A DNA stretch of 64,000 nt from Lacinutrix venerupis. Lineage in GTDB: Bacteria > Bacteroidota > Bacteroidia > Flavobacteriales > Flavobacteriaceae. Made by a program: the position numbers and the translations under genes. The stretch spans positions 1 to 64,000 of the forward strand of contig NZ_RCCH01000007.1 in the NCBI RefSeq assembly GCF_003663945.1, written 5' to 3'. The notes beneath the pieces were generated by a model, which had not been told where the DNA came from, made no database searches, and worked only from the letters and a program-made list of their open reading frames with translations. Positions 63,455 to 64,000 of the stretch are shown here, piece by piece; the stretch's first letter is position 1; every line of letters starts with the position of its first letter.

Positions 63455-64000
<546 letters not shown>

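Overview
The window is chromosomal DNA from a low-GC (about 30 % by eye) member of the Bacteroidota, most likely a marine Flavobacteriaceae. The evidence is the family content (TonB-dependent receptor with an STN domain next to FecI/FecR-type regulators, DUF4412, DUF6588 and DUF4136 proteins, many Bacteroidota-type lipoproteins and -SQVGIGT- surface proteins), TAnnTTTG-type -7 promoter elements, and weak ribosome binding sites. I saw no rRNA, tRNA, CRISPR array, phage or insertion sequence. The enolase gene is cut by the right edge. The genus cannot be fixed from the sequence.

Layout. 1-5.6 kb: porin-like outer-membrane protein, RNase HII, a large propeller-type lipoprotein. 5.7-13.0 kb: a coherent regulatory island made of a small lipoprotein, a TPR-CHAT putative protease, a membrane TPR anti-sigma candidate, an ECF sigma factor, then a three-gene secreted/barrel operon and a collagen-like lipoprotein. 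13.1-20.6 kb: NdpA, a VOC protein, a secreted unknown, then a TPR-LytTR membrane regulator with two exported proteins and a palindromic operator, ending in a decayed copy of the 3' end of the secreted unknown. 20.6-31.4 kb: surface protein, lipB, a YqaE/Pmp3 peptide, lysS, a membrane winged-helix regulator divergent from a TonB-like protein, an M49-type metallopeptidase and small envelope proteins. 31.5-45.9 kb: hemL operon, hutU, mdh, gyrB, asnB, queE. 46-56 kb: surface protein, HerA-like ATPase, YitT, cupin, hydrolase, rluF, VOC, folD, ffh. 56.4-60.9 kb: FecI/FecR/TonB-dependent receptor operon and a membrane XRE regulator. 61-64 kb: amidinotransferase-family protein, gltA, eno.

Most interesting unit. 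Four copies of a promoter-like element TGTTAAC-N15/16/17-CATTAA lie upstream of exactly the transcription units of the 5.7-13.0 kb island: the lipoprotein/CHAT operon, the ECF sigma gene itself, the secreted/barrel operon and the collagen-like lipoprotein. I infer that this is the regulon of the local ECF sigma factor. The anti-sigma candidate has a cytoplasmic N-terminus, one membrane helix and a TPR domain predicted outside the cytoplasm. The CHAT protein has a signal peptide and a C-terminal membrane anchor, so its TPR and protease domains should lie on the same side. A model in which the CHAT protease acts on the anti-sigma factor is consistent with this, but unproven.

Other regulatory patterns: a membrane winged-helix regulator facing three helically phased TTTTACAT-like repeats; a near-perfect long inverted repeat next to the LytTR regulator; and four housekeeping genes (lipB, the DUF5522 gene ahead of hutU, queE, rluF) whose TAnnTTTG element sits only 6-7 nt before the ATG, which predicts leaderless mRNAs. 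Where the most upstream open frame began at TTG, I moved the start to an internal ATG when signal peptides, overlaps or promoter positions favoured it.
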